A stretch of DNA of 32,768 bases from a virus (IMGVR_UViG_3300032770_000073:1-32768); one strand, 5' to 3'. Positions 14,205-22,584 are shown, counted from the stretch's first letter. Program-made: numbers and translations. The notes: generated by a model from the sequence alone, not told the origin.

Positions 14205-15593
14205 TTATTGCGCGGCGGTGGAGAGCACGGCGAACGGTTTGAGCGTAGTGCTGGCAGCGGCGGTTTTGAGCTTGAAGCCGGCGCGGATGAGCGTGCGGTA
14301 CGCCATGAGGTTTTGGGGGAAGCCGATGTCGGCGCTGGTGGCCAGCTCGAGATCGGAACGGATGCCGACGGCCATGCCCTGCGGATCGCCGAAGACGGCA
14401 ACCGGCTGGCTGGGACCATCGGTGGTGGGCGCGACGGCCGTGGGTCGCACGGGGTAGCCCAGAATGCTGCCGATGGCGCCGGGGTTGGGCACTTCCAGCC
14501 AGGTTTGAAACAGCGGACGGCCGTTCTTGTCGCGGATGAGCGCGGCGCGGGCGATCATTTGGGAGTGCATCCACCACATGGGCTTTCGGTTCAAGACCTC
14601 GGGCGACACGGTGAGGATGGTGGCGATCCAGTCTTCAAGCGTGGTGGTTCCGGCGGTGGTATGGCCGGCGCTGGCGACGGAGGCGAGATTGGCATTGGCC
14701 AGGGCGGCGTTGAAGATGCCAACGTAGCCGGCGTTGGTGGTGTCCTGGTTGCCGGTGCCGATGAAGCCCGCGGTATCCATGCCCCAGTTGCAGCTTTGGA
14801 TCATCTGCCGGACGACGTAGGGAGCGAGGTCAACGGTGGAATCGGCCAGGAGTTCGCGGGCGACGTACATAAGGACGGCCAACGTGTTGATGATGAGCAG
14901 GACCTGGCTGCCGGAGAATGCGCCGCTGGTGATGGTGCTGCCTTCGGCCAGGGTCGATTGCGAACCGATCCAGTAGAACTGCGGACGGGCGGTGGCAACC
15001 GGCAGGACGGTGGTACGGGCGCCGACGCGCTGAACACCGAGGGAAGAGAAATCGCCGTATTCCAGGAGCAGGTCGTAAATCTCGTTGAAGGTTTCGATGG
15101 GCACGACAGCCTGGCCGAGGCCGGCGTCGACACCGGTAAGGGCTTTGGCGTTGATGTTCTCGACGATCTTCTTGAACTCGGGATCGAGCGGAGTGGCAAC
15201 GCCCTTGGTGTGGTGGGCGATGTAACGCGCCGATGCATTCAGCCACGCGCGGAACTCTTCGTTGCCGGCCAGGGCGCGTTCGATGGGATCGCGAAAACTG
15301 GAGCGGGCGTTGAGCAGGACCTGGCGCTGGACCTTCTCCATTTTTTTGGTGATGTCCTCGAAGGTGGCGTTGGTGGTGTTTTTGATTTTGGTGAGGTCCT
15401 CGAGGGCGGCTTTGACTTCCTTATCGGCGCGGTCGAGGTCGGACATGACCTTGGTGACGTCGTTGCGGAGTTTGTTTTGCTCGCCGGCAATCGACTTCAT
15501 GCCTTTGCGCATGGTGGTTTCGAATTCGCCGTTGTCGAAATCGACAGTGCTGCCGCCGGCGGCGGCATCGGAGATGTAGAGTCTGCGTAACAT
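14205..15593 (-). CDS. HK97-type major capsid protein with N-terminal scaffold (delta) domain
   Basis: 462 residues. Residues ~25-100 are a charged coiled coil (MRKGMKSIAGEQNKLRNDV, EDLTKIKNTTN), as in the delta scaffolding domain removed by the prohead protease. The C-terminal ~330 residues have HK97-fold features: 'VVPIETFNEIYDLL', 'ELLADSTVDLAPYVVRQM', 'NWGMDTAGFIGTGNQDT', 'LGYPVRPT' and the late 'LMAYRTLIRAGFKL'. It follows the protease gene by five bases. This is a HK97-type head system, not the Mu T-type, so the head module and the transposition module have different ancestries. Confidence 0.85.
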   Translation of the reverse strand: MLRRLYISDAAAGGSTVDFDNGEFETTMRKGMKSIAGEQNKLRNDVTKVMSDLDRADKEVKAALEDLTKIKNTTNATFEDITKKMEKVQRQVLLNARSSFRDPIERALAGNEEFRAWLNASARYIAHHTKGVATPLDPEFKKIVENINAKALTGVDAGLGQAVVPIETFNEIYDLLLEYGDFSSLGVQRVGARTTVLPVATARPQFYWIGSQSTLAEGSTITSGAFSGSQVLLIINTLAVLMYVARELLADSTVDLAPYVVRQMIQSCNWGMDTAGFIGTGNQDTTNAGYVGIFNAALANANLASVASAGHTTAGTTTLEDWIATILTVSPEVLNRKPMWWMHSQMIARAALIRDKNGRPLFQTWLEVPNPGAIGSILGYPVRPTAVAPTTDGPSQPVAVFGDPQGMAVGIRSDLELATSADIGFPQNLMAYRTLIRAGFKLKTAAASTTLKPFAVLSTAAQ

Positions 15594-15598
15594 AGGTG

Positions 15599-16288
15599 TT
15601 AGAGGGAGTTGATGTGGTTTAACAGATCCACTATGACGGCCGTCCGCACCCGCTGGCGGGCCTTCTCGACGGCAGCGGGACCATCGGTCGAGTCGGCAAT
15701 TGTGCGTTTGGCGCGTTCGGTGGAAATTCTTTCGAGGAAAGCGTCGTCAAGAATGCCGGCTTTGTAAGCGCGGGCGACGGCGTCGGGGTTGGCGCCCAGG
15801 ACGCAGGCGCTCAATTCCTTTTGCTGTTGCTGGACGTAGATGCAGCGTACGGGGGTCTTGTTTGGATCGAGGCCCATGTCCTGGCAATTTTCCTGCCAGC
15901 CGGCCGGGTCGCGGTCATAGGGCGTCACATATTTAATGGGCATGAACCCGACACTGACGGCTTTAAGATAACCGGCGGCGGTCATGGCGAAGCCCTTGAG
16001 CGCGGAAAGATTGGTGGGAACGTCAATGGCCCATTTGACCGTCTCGATGAGCTGCTTTTTGCGGACGGCGAAATCGACGACGCGGCCGAGGCAATTGTCG
16101 ATGCTCGAATAATCGTGACTGTCGACGAAGGGAGCATTTTTTTGGAAATCGTCGAACAGCCAGCCATCGGCGCGGATGCACTCGGAATAGCTGTCCATGG
16201 TTTCATTACTGGCGATGTATTCGACGATGCCTTGGGCCTCGTCCAGGACCTTTATCTGCGGATGTATTTCGCGTCGGAGAGTTTTCAT
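15599..16288 (-). CDS. HK97-family prohead protease
   Basis: 229 residues. Features of the family are visible: His58 in 'VDSHDYSS', Ser112 in 'LKAVSVGFMP' and an acidic residue near 158 in 'QQKELSACVLGANPDA', matching the Ser-His-acid arrangement and the 'ELSxxxxxxNPxA' signature. The enzyme cuts the capsid scaffold during maturation. The N-terminal 25 residues look like a self-cleaved propeptide. The start overlaps the upstream 60-residue gene (ATGA), and the major capsid gene follows directly. Confidence 0.8.
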   Translation of the reverse strand: MKTLRREIHPQIKVLDEAQGIVEYIASNETMDSYSECIRADGWLFDDFQKNAPFVDSHDYSSIDNCLGRVVDFAVRKKQLIETVKWAIDVPTNLSALKGFAMTAAGYLKAVSVGFMPIKYVTPYDRDPAGWQENCQDMGLDPNKTPVRCIYVQQQQKELSACVLGANPDAVARAYKAGILDDAFLERISTERAKRTIADSTDGPAAVEKARQRVRTAVIVDLLNHINSL

Positions 16289-16467
16289 GGCAATGGAGGG
16301 CGCAGGGTTGCGGCCGGGATTTTGGAGTTGATGAGAGCTGCGGTATCGGCATTGGCGCCGCGCTGGGGGATGCGATAGGTGAGGCCGCCACCGGAGACCT
16401 CAATCTTGCGGCCGACGTCACGCACTTTGATGTCAGGCCGCAGCGCGTTGGAAAATCTTTTGTTCAT
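16285..16467 (-). CDS. 60-residue basic protein between portal and protease
   Basis: The start at the ATG 16467 is supported by a good GGAGG Shine-Dalgarno sequence at the end of the portal gene, by ATGA overlap with the portal stop, and by ATGA overlap with the protease start. The product (MNKRFSNALRPDIKVRDVG...) is small and basic, with a Gly-rich centre. A longer reading from 16512 would run inside the portal gene and is less likely. The function is unknown. Tiny genes at this site may assist head assembly. Confidence 0.6.
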   Translation of the reverse strand: MNKRFSNALRPDIKVRDVGRKIEVSGGGLTYRIPQRGANADTAALINSKIPAATLRPPLP

Positions 16468-18740
16468 GTTTGTTCCTCCGGTTTTCGCACGGCGATTTGA
16501 ATGCACTGGCAATTGATGATGTTGTCAGGCGAGCCGGTTGGATCACCTGGATACATGAGCTGTTCGCCGTCGACTTCAAAAGGTTCGTCGATGGGAATGG
16601 GGTTGTCGCCGTAATCGGCCTCGGCCTGGGCGTGAGCCGGGCGAACGTGGGGGCCGTGGCTGGAGACCCAGGCTTTATATTCGATGCCGGCGTCAGTCAT
16701 GGCTTGATGGCGGGCGAAGCCGTAGGCGGCGCTGGTCTCGGTCATGGCGATGCGTTTGGACTCGTACTTGCCGAGATTGTTGAAGACGCCGCGCACGCGG
16801 TCGGCGAGCTGGTCGGCAGTCTCGCCTTTTTCCAAACCCTCGCTTAACGAGGTTTTAAGCTGGCCGAAAGCGGTGTCGCCGACGCCTTTGATGAGGTTCT
16901 CGCGCCCGGCGATAAATTCGGTGGCCTTGGCCGGAGGCATCTTCCAGGGATCATCCGGCTGGCCGATCTCGTCGTAGAGCTCATCGCCGGCCGTCTGGAG
17001 CGTGGCGTGCATGACCGGGCCGAGACCTTTGAAGAGGTCGTGGCCGAACATGCTCGAATCGAAGATGACGTCGACAAGGGACTTAACGACCGTGTGCTCG
17101 TGGCATTTTCCTTTTGCCTGCTCCAATTTACGCAGGGCGCTAACGCGATAGTCGTTGAATACTTTCGACGCCTTGGATTGGAAGAGCTTCACGGACTTTG
17201 CGCGCAAGCGCATGTGGGATTTCCACAGCGCTTCATTTTTGGAAGAGCGGACGGGATGAGGATATTCGAGCAAGCGCAACATTTCCTTGACCGGCTCGGG
17301 TTGATCGGATGGCGAGGGCGGCTCGCCGGCGCCCTCGGAATAATCATCCGGCTTGGGCTGGGTGGCGGCGAGGTCCTCGCGCGATTCGGTAGGGGTGATG
17401 TTGATGGGCACATAGCCGACGTCGTCGTTGTCGTAACGCGGAAGATTCAGGCCGAGGTAATCGCTGACCTGGTTCATGGGCATGCCCTTGGCAAAGAGGC
17501 CGTCGGCGTCTTTCATGCGCTCACTGCGGACCTGCTGCATGACGTAGTGAGCGTCCCAGTCCAGGCCGACCTCGACGTCTTCGCCGGTGAGGCGCTTGAT
17601 GAGGATCTCGAGCGCGGCGCAATATTTACCGCCCTCGGGAATGCAGGTGTTGTGGATGAGGGCGAACCAGTCACTGGCCTGGCCGATGGAATAACTGGCC
17701 TTGACGTCGGCCAGGCTGGGCGGCACTCCGAAGGCGACGAAGATTTCGTGGCGGTCCTCGAGCTGGCCGGCGATGAAGGCGGCATCGACGGAGAGCACCT
17801 TGGGATCATGGACGTCGATTTCATCGGGCAGGAAAAGCGTTTTGCTCATGCCGCGCTGTTTGGCGGAACGGCGCTCGAGGAGCTGCATTTTGATCTGGTC
17901 GATCTGCGTATCGGACGGGCTGCCGTTTTTTGCGGAGATGATGGGCGCGGTGTCGTTGTCCGAAATAAGCTGGCGTTTGAACTTGGAGCCGAGCCAATGA
18001 GATTCTGCCGCGATGGAGGCGCTGGGATAATCGCCCAAGCCGCGATGGGGATCGTATGGGTTCCAGCCGAAGAGGCGCACAACCTGGTCGGGCTCCAGCG
18101 TCCAGACCTTGCCGGAATAATCGGTGAAGGCCCAGGCATCGATCTGGCCGTTGTCGAGGATGGGCCGCATGCGATCGGGCCGCGCGACGATAATGGGAGC
18201 GAAGGCGCGTTTGGAGACTTCCGGGAAGGGTATCTTGACCTGGTCGCCAATAAGCCAGAAGCATTCCTGCATCATTTTCCAACCGAGCGAGGCTTCGACG
18301 AAGTCTTCGTAGGTGAGTCCTTTCATGGGTTCGCGGAGGAACTGGCGGATCTGCGGCAGGTCGACCTCATCCTTTTCATTGCGTTGAACAATTCCGCGGG
18401 CGGTGAAGAGGCGGCGGCCGCGGCCGCGATGGCGGCGCTGCGAAGCGTCGGTGCCGGGGCGGGAGAAAATGAGGTCGATGGAAGCGATGGGGCCCGAGAC
18501 GTAACGGATGGCGCGGCGGACCCAGGCGCTGTCCTTGTAGGGCGTGTAGAGCTGCTCGAGCATGAGCGGGTCAAGCGCGCGGGCGAACCAAAAGGCGGGG
18601 ATACCCTGGGTAAAGTTTCCGGAGCCGATGGTGGAATCGGTGGGATCGCGCCAGAGGGTGGCGGCCGCCTCGCGCCAACATTGCATGGCCCGCTCGGTTC
18701 GGGCGATGGTCATGAGCTTGTGGGCGAAATCCAAATTCAT
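16464..18740 (-). CDS. Portal protein fused to a Mu F-like minor head protein
   Basis: 758 residues. The N-terminal ~480 residues are a phage portal: 'KDSAWVRRAIRYVSGPIAS', 'PDRMRPILDNGQIDAWAF', 'NPYDPHRGLGDYPSASIA' and 'VPPSLADVKASYSIGQAS' follow the portal pattern. The C-terminal ~130 residues are a Mu F (SPP1 gp7) domain with 'RIAMTETSAAYGFARHQAM', 'HGPHVRPAHAQAEADYG', 'PIPIDEPFEVDGEQLMYPGD' and 'NIINCQCIQIAV', including the conserved R-P-x-H and INC-x-C. In Mu these are two genes; here they are a single polypeptide, so the minor head protein is tethered to the portal vertex. A basic Arg-rich loop (RRHRGRGRRLF) near residue 105 is odd. Confidence 0.85.
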   Translation of the reverse strand: MNLDFAHKLMTIARTERAMQCWREAAATLWRDPTDSTIGSGNFTQGIPAFWFARALDPLMLEQLYTPYKDSAWVRRAIRYVSGPIASIDLIFSRPGTDASQRRHRGRGRRLFTARGIVQRNEKDEVDLPQIRQFLREPMKGLTYEDFVEASLGWKMMQECFWLIGDQVKIPFPEVSKRAFAPIIVARPDRMRPILDNGQIDAWAFTDYSGKVWTLEPDQVVRLFGWNPYDPHRGLGDYPSASIAAESHWLGSKFKRQLISDNDTAPIISAKNGSPSDTQIDQIKMQLLERRSAKQRGMSKTLFLPDEIDVHDPKVLSVDAAFIAGQLEDRHEIFVAFGVPPSLADVKASYSIGQASDWFALIHNTCIPEGGKYCAALEILIKRLTGEDVEVGLDWDAHYVMQQVRSERMKDADGLFAKGMPMNQVSDYLGLNLPRYDNDDVGYVPINITPTESREDLAATQPKPDDYSEGAGEPPSPSDQPEPVKEMLRLLEYPHPVRSSKNEALWKSHMRLRAKSVKLFQSKASKVFNDYRVSALRKLEQAKGKCHEHTVVKSLVDVIFDSSMFGHDLFKGLGPVMHATLQTAGDELYDEIGQPDDPWKMPPAKATEFIAGRENLIKGVGDTAFGQLKTSLSEGLEKGETADQLADRVRGVFNNLGKYESKRIAMTETSAAYGFARHQAMTDAGIEYKAWVSSHGPHVRPAHAQAEADYGDNPIPIDEPFEVDGEQLMYPGDPTGSPDNIINCQCIQIAVRKPEEQT

Positions 18741-18859
18741 AGGAGTTTAACCTTTTTCTCCAATGCCTTTAAAACCCCTTTAAGAGCCCCGCCACGCCGC
18801 GAACGGGCTCTGGACGGCGCAAGGGAGCGGATGGCGGATTTCGGATGAAAGTGAGTCAT
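18737..18859 (-). CDS. Possible 40-residue basic peptide between terminase and portal
   Basis: An ORF whose ATG overlaps the large-terminase stop and whose TGA overlaps the portal ATG, so both junctions are four-base ATGA overlaps. It fills the only gap between the two genes exactly. The product is strongly basic (SLAPSRARSRRGG, then LKALEKKVKLL). The double coupling argues for translation, but the length and composition do not rule out a simple translational bridge. No family is recognised. Confidence 0.4.
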   Translation of the reverse strand: MTHFHPKSAIRSLAPSRARSRRGGALKGVLKALEKKVKLL

Positions 18860-20190
18860 ACGAGAAACCCAACCTTTCCACCGCCCCAGATATTGGCGGT
18901 TTTGCCGGCGTGGAGCGCCAGCGCCTTGGCCCAAAAACGGTCACAATGGGAATCGGCGGCTTCGCCGATAAAGCGGATGTTACCGGCGGCGGTGGTTTCC
19001 TTTTTGATGCCGCGCAGGTCGGCCCGCAACGGTTCGCTCCTGGCGTAACGAAGCGTGCGGTCTTCATGGGCGCTGCGGAGCGGGAAGGCGAGGTCTTCCT
19101 TGACCTGGCCGCTGAAGCGGACGCCCTCGGCCCGGTGCCCGTATTTGGCAATGGCCCGCTCGGCGAGCTGCATGCCTAGACCGGTGGAATCGATGCAGAC
19201 GCGCCGAACGGCCGGCAGGCGCATGATGCGGTCGAGTTCAAATTCCTGCTCGGCAAAGGTCTTGTTGCGAAGCTCGATGTGTTGGCGTTCCCAGAAGACG
19301 TCTCCGACCTTTTCCTCGATGTCGATGACGCTGAGGTGTGTGGTACGGGCGACATCGAAGCCGACGTAGAGCGGATTTTTGCAGGCGGCCAGATAATCAA
19401 AATCTTTTGGCGCGGAGTCGTCCTCGCAGGACGTGATCATGTCGTAGGTGATGAACGCGGCCGATTCATCCGCGGGGATGCAACAATATTCCTGGAGCCA
19501 TTGTTCCTCATCGAGGCATTCGGCGTGTTGGCGTTTCAACCAGGCTTCGCGCGTTTCAGTGCGACCGGAGGCGGCATTGATTTTTTCGACGATGCCCTGG
19601 TCGACGGCTTTCTGGATGGGAATGGTGTGCAGGCTCCAGCCCATTTTGTTCCCGCGCTCTTTGATGTCGGTGATGATTTCATTGAACACGGTGCCGACGC
19701 CGCGATGGGTGGAGATGATGCTGAGCGTGCCGCCCCATTGGATGACAGGTTTTGAAACGGCATACAGGACGCGCTGGTCCTTGTGGAGAGCGAACTCATC
19801 GAGCTTGACGTGGCCGGTCTTGCCGACGATGGCATCAGGGTTCGAGCTGAGAGCGTAGACGCTCGCGCCGCTGGCGAAGGTGAGCACCTGGATTTTGACC
19901 GGCTTGCCGGCGGCATCGGTGAAGATTTGCTCGCCGAAATCCTGGGCCGCGTATTTGAGGACGTTGGCCCAGCGTTTGCAATAGAGGATATATTGCTTGG
20001 CCTGGACTTCGTCGCGCGACATGACCCAGACGTCCTTGCCATTTTTCATGGCGGCTTTTTTTACTGAGTCGTAACTGTCGGCATACGAGAGGCCGATCTG
20101 CCGGCCCTTCTCACAAATCTTCAGGTGGCCTGGATCATTGATCCAGGCGGCCTGGTAGGGCATGAAATATTTTGTGGCGCCGGCGGTCAC
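18856..20190 (-). CDS. Terminase large subunit (Mu gp28-like)
   Basis: 444 residues from a GTG at 20190 that overlaps the TGA of the small terminase gene (GTGA). A longer reading from 20754 only traverses the small-subunit gene in another frame and is rejected. The ATPase domain has a deviant Walker A at residues 26-35 (CEKGRQIGLS) and a Walker B with Asp131-Glu132 (VKLDEF). The nuclease domain has three acidic positions: 'VGFDVART', 'VCIDSTGLG' and 'HCDRFWAKALA'. It packages DNA into proheads by ATP hydrolysis and then cuts it. The Mu gp28-like character fits headful packaging of integrated copies. Confidence 0.85.
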   Translation of the reverse strand: MTAGATKYFMPYQAAWINDPGHLKICEKGRQIGLSYADSYDSVKKAAMKNGKDVWVMSRDEVQAKQYILYCKRWANVLKYAAQDFGEQIFTDAAGKPVKIQVLTFASGASVYALSSNPDAIVGKTGHVKLDEFALHKDQRVLYAVSKPVIQWGGTLSIISTHRGVGTVFNEIITDIKERGNKMGWSLHTIPIQKAVDQGIVEKINAASGRTETREAWLKRQHAECLDEEQWLQEYCCIPADESAAFITYDMITSCEDDSAPKDFDYLAACKNPLYVGFDVARTTHLSVIDIEEKVGDVFWERQHIELRNKTFAEQEFELDRIMRLPAVRRVCIDSTGLGMQLAERAIAKYGHRAEGVRFSGQVKEDLAFPLRSAHEDRTLRYARSEPLRADLRGIKKETTAAGNIRFIGEAADSHCDRFWAKALALHAGKTANIWGGGKVGFLV

Positions 20191-20750
20191 AAGAGTTTCA
20201 ATTCGGATTCGATTTTGCGCATCGTCTCGGGAGTGATGCCGCCTGATGCCTTCGCGTGACTGAGAACTTCCTGCGCCCGATCGTAGGCGGCGGCTTTCTT
20301 CTCCAGCAGAACCAGCTTGCGATGTTCGATTGAGATTTTCTTGACGCGAACATCTTCGCGAATCGTCGCCAATCCCAACTTGAAATTGCCGGCGGCCAGC
20401 GTCTCGAAGTAACTCTGCTTGAGCACCTCGTCGCGGACCTGGTCCAGCGTCCAGTCCGGATGATCGGCCCGGATTCGCCGTTCGTTCTCCACCATCCGTT
20501 CGGCCTGTTTGTCCCGCCGATCCTGGTCGTCCAGCCAGGAACGAAATGCCGTGAGCTGGTCGTCGCGCCGAAAATGAATCTTGAGCTTCCTGAGCAGCTC
20601 GCCCCGCAAATCCGCTTGCGTGCGCTTGGAGACAAATTCCTCCCGCCAATAAGACCGCGCATCGTCGGAGAATTTTTCCGATTTCCACAGCTCTTTGAAC
20701 CGGGTCAACTCCGAGTCCGATCCGCCGCGTAATTTTGTCGAGGTGCTCAT
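20187..20750 (-). CDS. Small terminase subunit-like protein (gp27-like position)
   Basis: 187 residues, almost entirely helical and charged, with 'DWTLDQVRDEVLKQSYFETLAAGNF' in the middle and a C-terminal helix 'IEHRKLVLLEKKAAAYDRAQEVL'. This layout resembles DUF3486 / Mu gp27 proteins encoded just before the large terminase. In Mu-like phages this protein recognises the packaging start. The stop overlaps the large-subunit GTG. I see no clear N-terminal helix-turn-helix, so the family match is moderate and the function is inferred from position. Confidence 0.65.
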   Translation of the reverse strand: MSTSTKLRGGSDSELTRFKELWKSEKFSDDARSYWREEFVSKRTQADLRGELLRKLKIHFRRDDQLTAFRSWLDDQDRRDKQAERMVENERRIRADHPDWTLDQVRDEVLKQSYFETLAAGNFKLGLATIREDVRVKKISIEHRKLVLLEKKAAAYDRAQEVLSHAKASGGITPETMRKIESELKLL

Positions 20751-20754
20751 TCAT

Positions 20755-21003
20755 TCACATTTTTAACCGGGCCGATTCGCCCAGGTCGCTGATGCTCCAC
20801 ATGACGCCCTTGAACCTGGTCGTGACGCCGACGACGTATCTCTCCGTGTCCAATATTTTCAGCACCTGCCGGAATTCCTCCGACGGGCACAGGTTCAACC
20901 CGCCGATGCCGGCGTGGACGGACAGCTCGTGTTCCTGGCCTCCGTCGAGATCGTGGAGGTAATCCAGGACGCGCTTGGCAATGATGGTTTCGCGGGCAGT
21001 CAT
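20755..21003 (-). CDS. Small winged-helix-like phage protein, unknown
   Basis: 82 residues, ATG overlapping the stop of the upstream one-TM protein. The pattern helix-helix-strand-strand (TARETIIAKRVLDYLHDL ... FRQVLKILDTERYVVGV ... GVMWSISDLGESAR) is that of a small winged helix, the last part resembling 'W.it..Gr.a'. Proteins of this size lie between lysis and terminase genes in other Mu-like phages (near gp26). The role is unknown. Confidence 0.55.
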   Translation of the reverse strand: MTARETIIAKRVLDYLHDLDGGQEHELSVHAGIGGLNLCPSEEFRQVLKILDTERYVVGVTTRFKGVMWSISDLGESARLKM

Positions 21004-21461
21004 TGTTCGTTCCGGATTTTTATTTCGGTCTTCAACTCCACAATGCTCTCGCGGATGAAAGTCAATTCACCCGTAAGCCGCTCCATCGTTTGGGCGCGCG
21101 ACGTGTTGATCTCGGCCACGGCCGCCTGCAGCCCCTCCCTGGCCTCGCGCTCGACGACCTCAATTTTTTTGAAGAGTTGGCCATGCCGTTCCGTGTTGCT
21201 TTTCACCAGCTCGCGGAATTCTTCCTTGCCGGCAAACTGCTCGTGGATCGCCTTGACCACTTCCACCGCCAGCGGCTGGGGATTGATCTGCTGTTGCATT
21301 GGCCGCGTGGCGCTGTCGGCCATGATGTCGGTCTGGCGTTTCATGTACCAGGCGACCAGGCCGCTGAAGATCATGCCCGCGCCGGTCGCGCACATGGACA
21401 ACACGGCCACAGTGGACTGCCATGACGGCGCACCGTCGGCGAGGATTGGGGTTAGATTCAT
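21000..21461 (-). CDS. One-TM coiled-coil protein, holin- or spanin-like
   Basis: 153 residues: an uncharged N-terminal tail, a transmembrane helix at about 18-38 followed by Lys-Arg, then a long amphipathic helix or coiled coil (FAGKEEFRELVKSNTERHGQ, REAREGLQAAVAEINTSR). By the positive-inside rule the coiled coil is probably cytoplasmic, which fits a holin-like or membrane-tethered regulator better than an inner-membrane spanin, but topology is uncertain. It overlaps the lipase stop by four bases, so the two are expressed together. Confidence 0.55.
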   Translation of the reverse strand: MNLTPILADGAPSWQSTVAVLSMCATGAGMIFSGLVAWYMKRQTDIMADSATRPMQQQINPQPLAVEVVKAIHEQFAGKEEFRELVKSNTERHGQLFKKIEVVEREAREGLQAAVAEINTSRAQTMERLTGELTFIRESIVELKTEIKIRNEQ

Positions 21462-22288
21462 TGGTTCGCGGTTTGAGGTTCCGGTTTAACAGGAGGCAAC
21501 GGAGATAACGGAGGCGGACTGCAAGCATGCAGCCTCCTGACATAGTTGTGGACGTGGTGATCGGCCAGGGCGTCGTCGAGCAGGCCCAGAACGCCGCGCG
21601 TGCGGAAGGCGCGCCAGGCGCCGCGCGCGTCGCTGGCCAGCAACCGGGCCACTGACGGGTTCTCGATTATTTTTCCATCGGTCGGCAGAAAAATTTCCTG
21701 GCCAACATGACGGTAAGGATCAAACATGCGCGGCAGGTGCGGTATGCGCGCGACGATATCTTCCTCGTAAACTACCCGGAAGGTCTTCGCTCCCAGCGCG
21801 AAGTTATACATCCGCGAGAAGGCGCCGTTGCCGACGCGCGGTTGTCCGAAGGTGTAGACCTGGCTGACCTGGTAGCCGATCCGTTTGAGTTCCAACGCCG
21901 CCAGGATGGCCAGCGCGCCGCCCAGGCTGTGACCGGTGATGACGAGCGGACGGCAGTCCTGGTAATGAAACACCGGTTGATGCCCGAGCATGTGGCGCAG
22001 GTCCCCGATGATGCTTTCGAACGCTCTTAAAAAACCGGCGTGCACCTCGCATTTATCGCCGTTGATTTCCTCGCAGAGAAGCGTCCGGAAAAACTCCGCG
22101 TCCGTAATAAAGTTGCGCGGATCTTTGGTGCCGCGAAACCCGATGACGATGTAATGCTGCTGGAAAAAAATAAAAGCATGAGTATCCGTCTCGGTCGAAG
22201 AGACTGTCGCCTGCTCGTACGCGCGCGCGCTGACCGCCGCGCACTGATAGGCGTTTTGCAGATCGAACTTGTTGGCGGTGAGCCTCAT
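21458..22288 (-). CDS. Class 3 (alpha/beta hydrolase) lipase in the lysis block
   Basis: 276 residues from the ATG at 22288, which overlaps the lipoprotein stop. Residues 119-124 are GHSLGG with nucleophile Ser121. 'GFRGT' at ~50-54 is the oxyanion/lid-strand motif, Asp177 in 'YEEDIVARIPH' and His194 in 'DPYRHVG' complete the triad typical of class 3 lipases (PF01764). The C-terminus is a Pro-rich tail. No signal peptide is present, so like many lysis enzymes it would need a holin or another route to reach lipid. A lipase in place of a murein hydrolase suggests attack on membrane lipids during release, or a lysogenic-conversion role. Confidence 0.8.
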   Translation of the reverse strand: MRLTANKFDLQNAYQCAAVSARAYEQATVSSTETDTHAFIFFQQHYIVIGFRGTKDPRNFITDAEFFRTLLCEEINGDKCEVHAGFLRAFESIIGDLRHMLGHQPVFHYQDCRPLVITGHSLGGALAILAALELKRIGYQVSQVYTFGQPRVGNGAFSRMYNFALGAKTFRVVYEEDIVARIPHLPRMFDPYRHVGQEIFLPTDGKIIENPSVARLLASDARGAWRAFRTRGVLGLLDDALADHHVHNYVRRLHACSPPPLSPLPPVKPEPQTANQ

Positions 22289-22539
22289 TGAGCCGGTGAA
22301 TTGGTTTGCGCCTGCAGGTATTGCTCGGCAGCCACCTCGTTTTTCTGGTCTGTGTTGCGCTCCCAGGCCCAGCAGGGCCAGCCGCCCTTGGTGGCGCAAC
22401 CGGCCAGCAGGAGCCCAAGAAAGAAAATGCCGGCGGTTTTCGCTGACTTCGAATGTCGCCGAGTCGGATGACCGCCAAACCCCTTGCCGGCTGCGTTGCA
22501 ACCCAGCCGGCCGCATTTCATTTTTTTATTAGAATTCAT
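22285..22539 (-). CDS. Small lipoprotein, possible outer spanin
   Basis: 84 residues with a lipobox 'LAGC' (residues 45-48, lipidated Cys48) after a hydrophobic stretch (GIFFLGLLLAGC). The mature part is only ~37 residues, the size expected for a Rz1/o-spanin-like lipoprotein. The N-terminal ~30 residues are longer than usual for a signal peptide, and the start may lie at Met7 (22521). Its stop overlaps the lipase start. The spanin role is inferred from size, lipobox and neighbourhood. The mature part is not especially Pro-rich. Confidence 0.6.
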   Translation of the reverse strand: MNSNKKMKCGRLGCNAAGKGFGGHPTRRHSKSAKTAGIFFLGLLLAGCATKGGWPCWAWERNTDQKNEVAAEQYLQAQTNSPAQ

Positions 22540-22546
22540 TTTTAAC

Positions 22547-22571
22547 CGCGGATTGCACGGATGACGCGGAT
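22547..22571. repeat. Degenerate CGGAT repeat in the lipoprotein leader
   Basis: Three degenerate units (CGCGGATT, GCACGGAT, GACGCGGAT) just upstream of the lipoprotein gene. The type is familiar as an intergenic filler in several bacterial genomes, from memory. No function can be assigned. Confidence 0.55.
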
Positions 22572-22584
22572 TTTAAAACGCGTT

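Noticed and set aside
13926-15590. Long plus-strand open frame opposite the capsid gene
   Set aside because: It is antisense to a well supported HK97-type capsid gene, has repetitive G/D/A/V-rich composition typical of a mirror frame in GC-rich DNA, and lacks motifs.
17007-18848. 613-residue plus-strand frame opposite the portal gene
   Set aside because: Mirror of the portal-MuF gene; no ribosome site or recognisable domain.
20191-20754. N-terminal extension of the large terminase frame
   Set aside because: It only runs through the small terminase gene in another frame. The GTG at 20190 overlaps the small-subunit stop and gives a normal family length.
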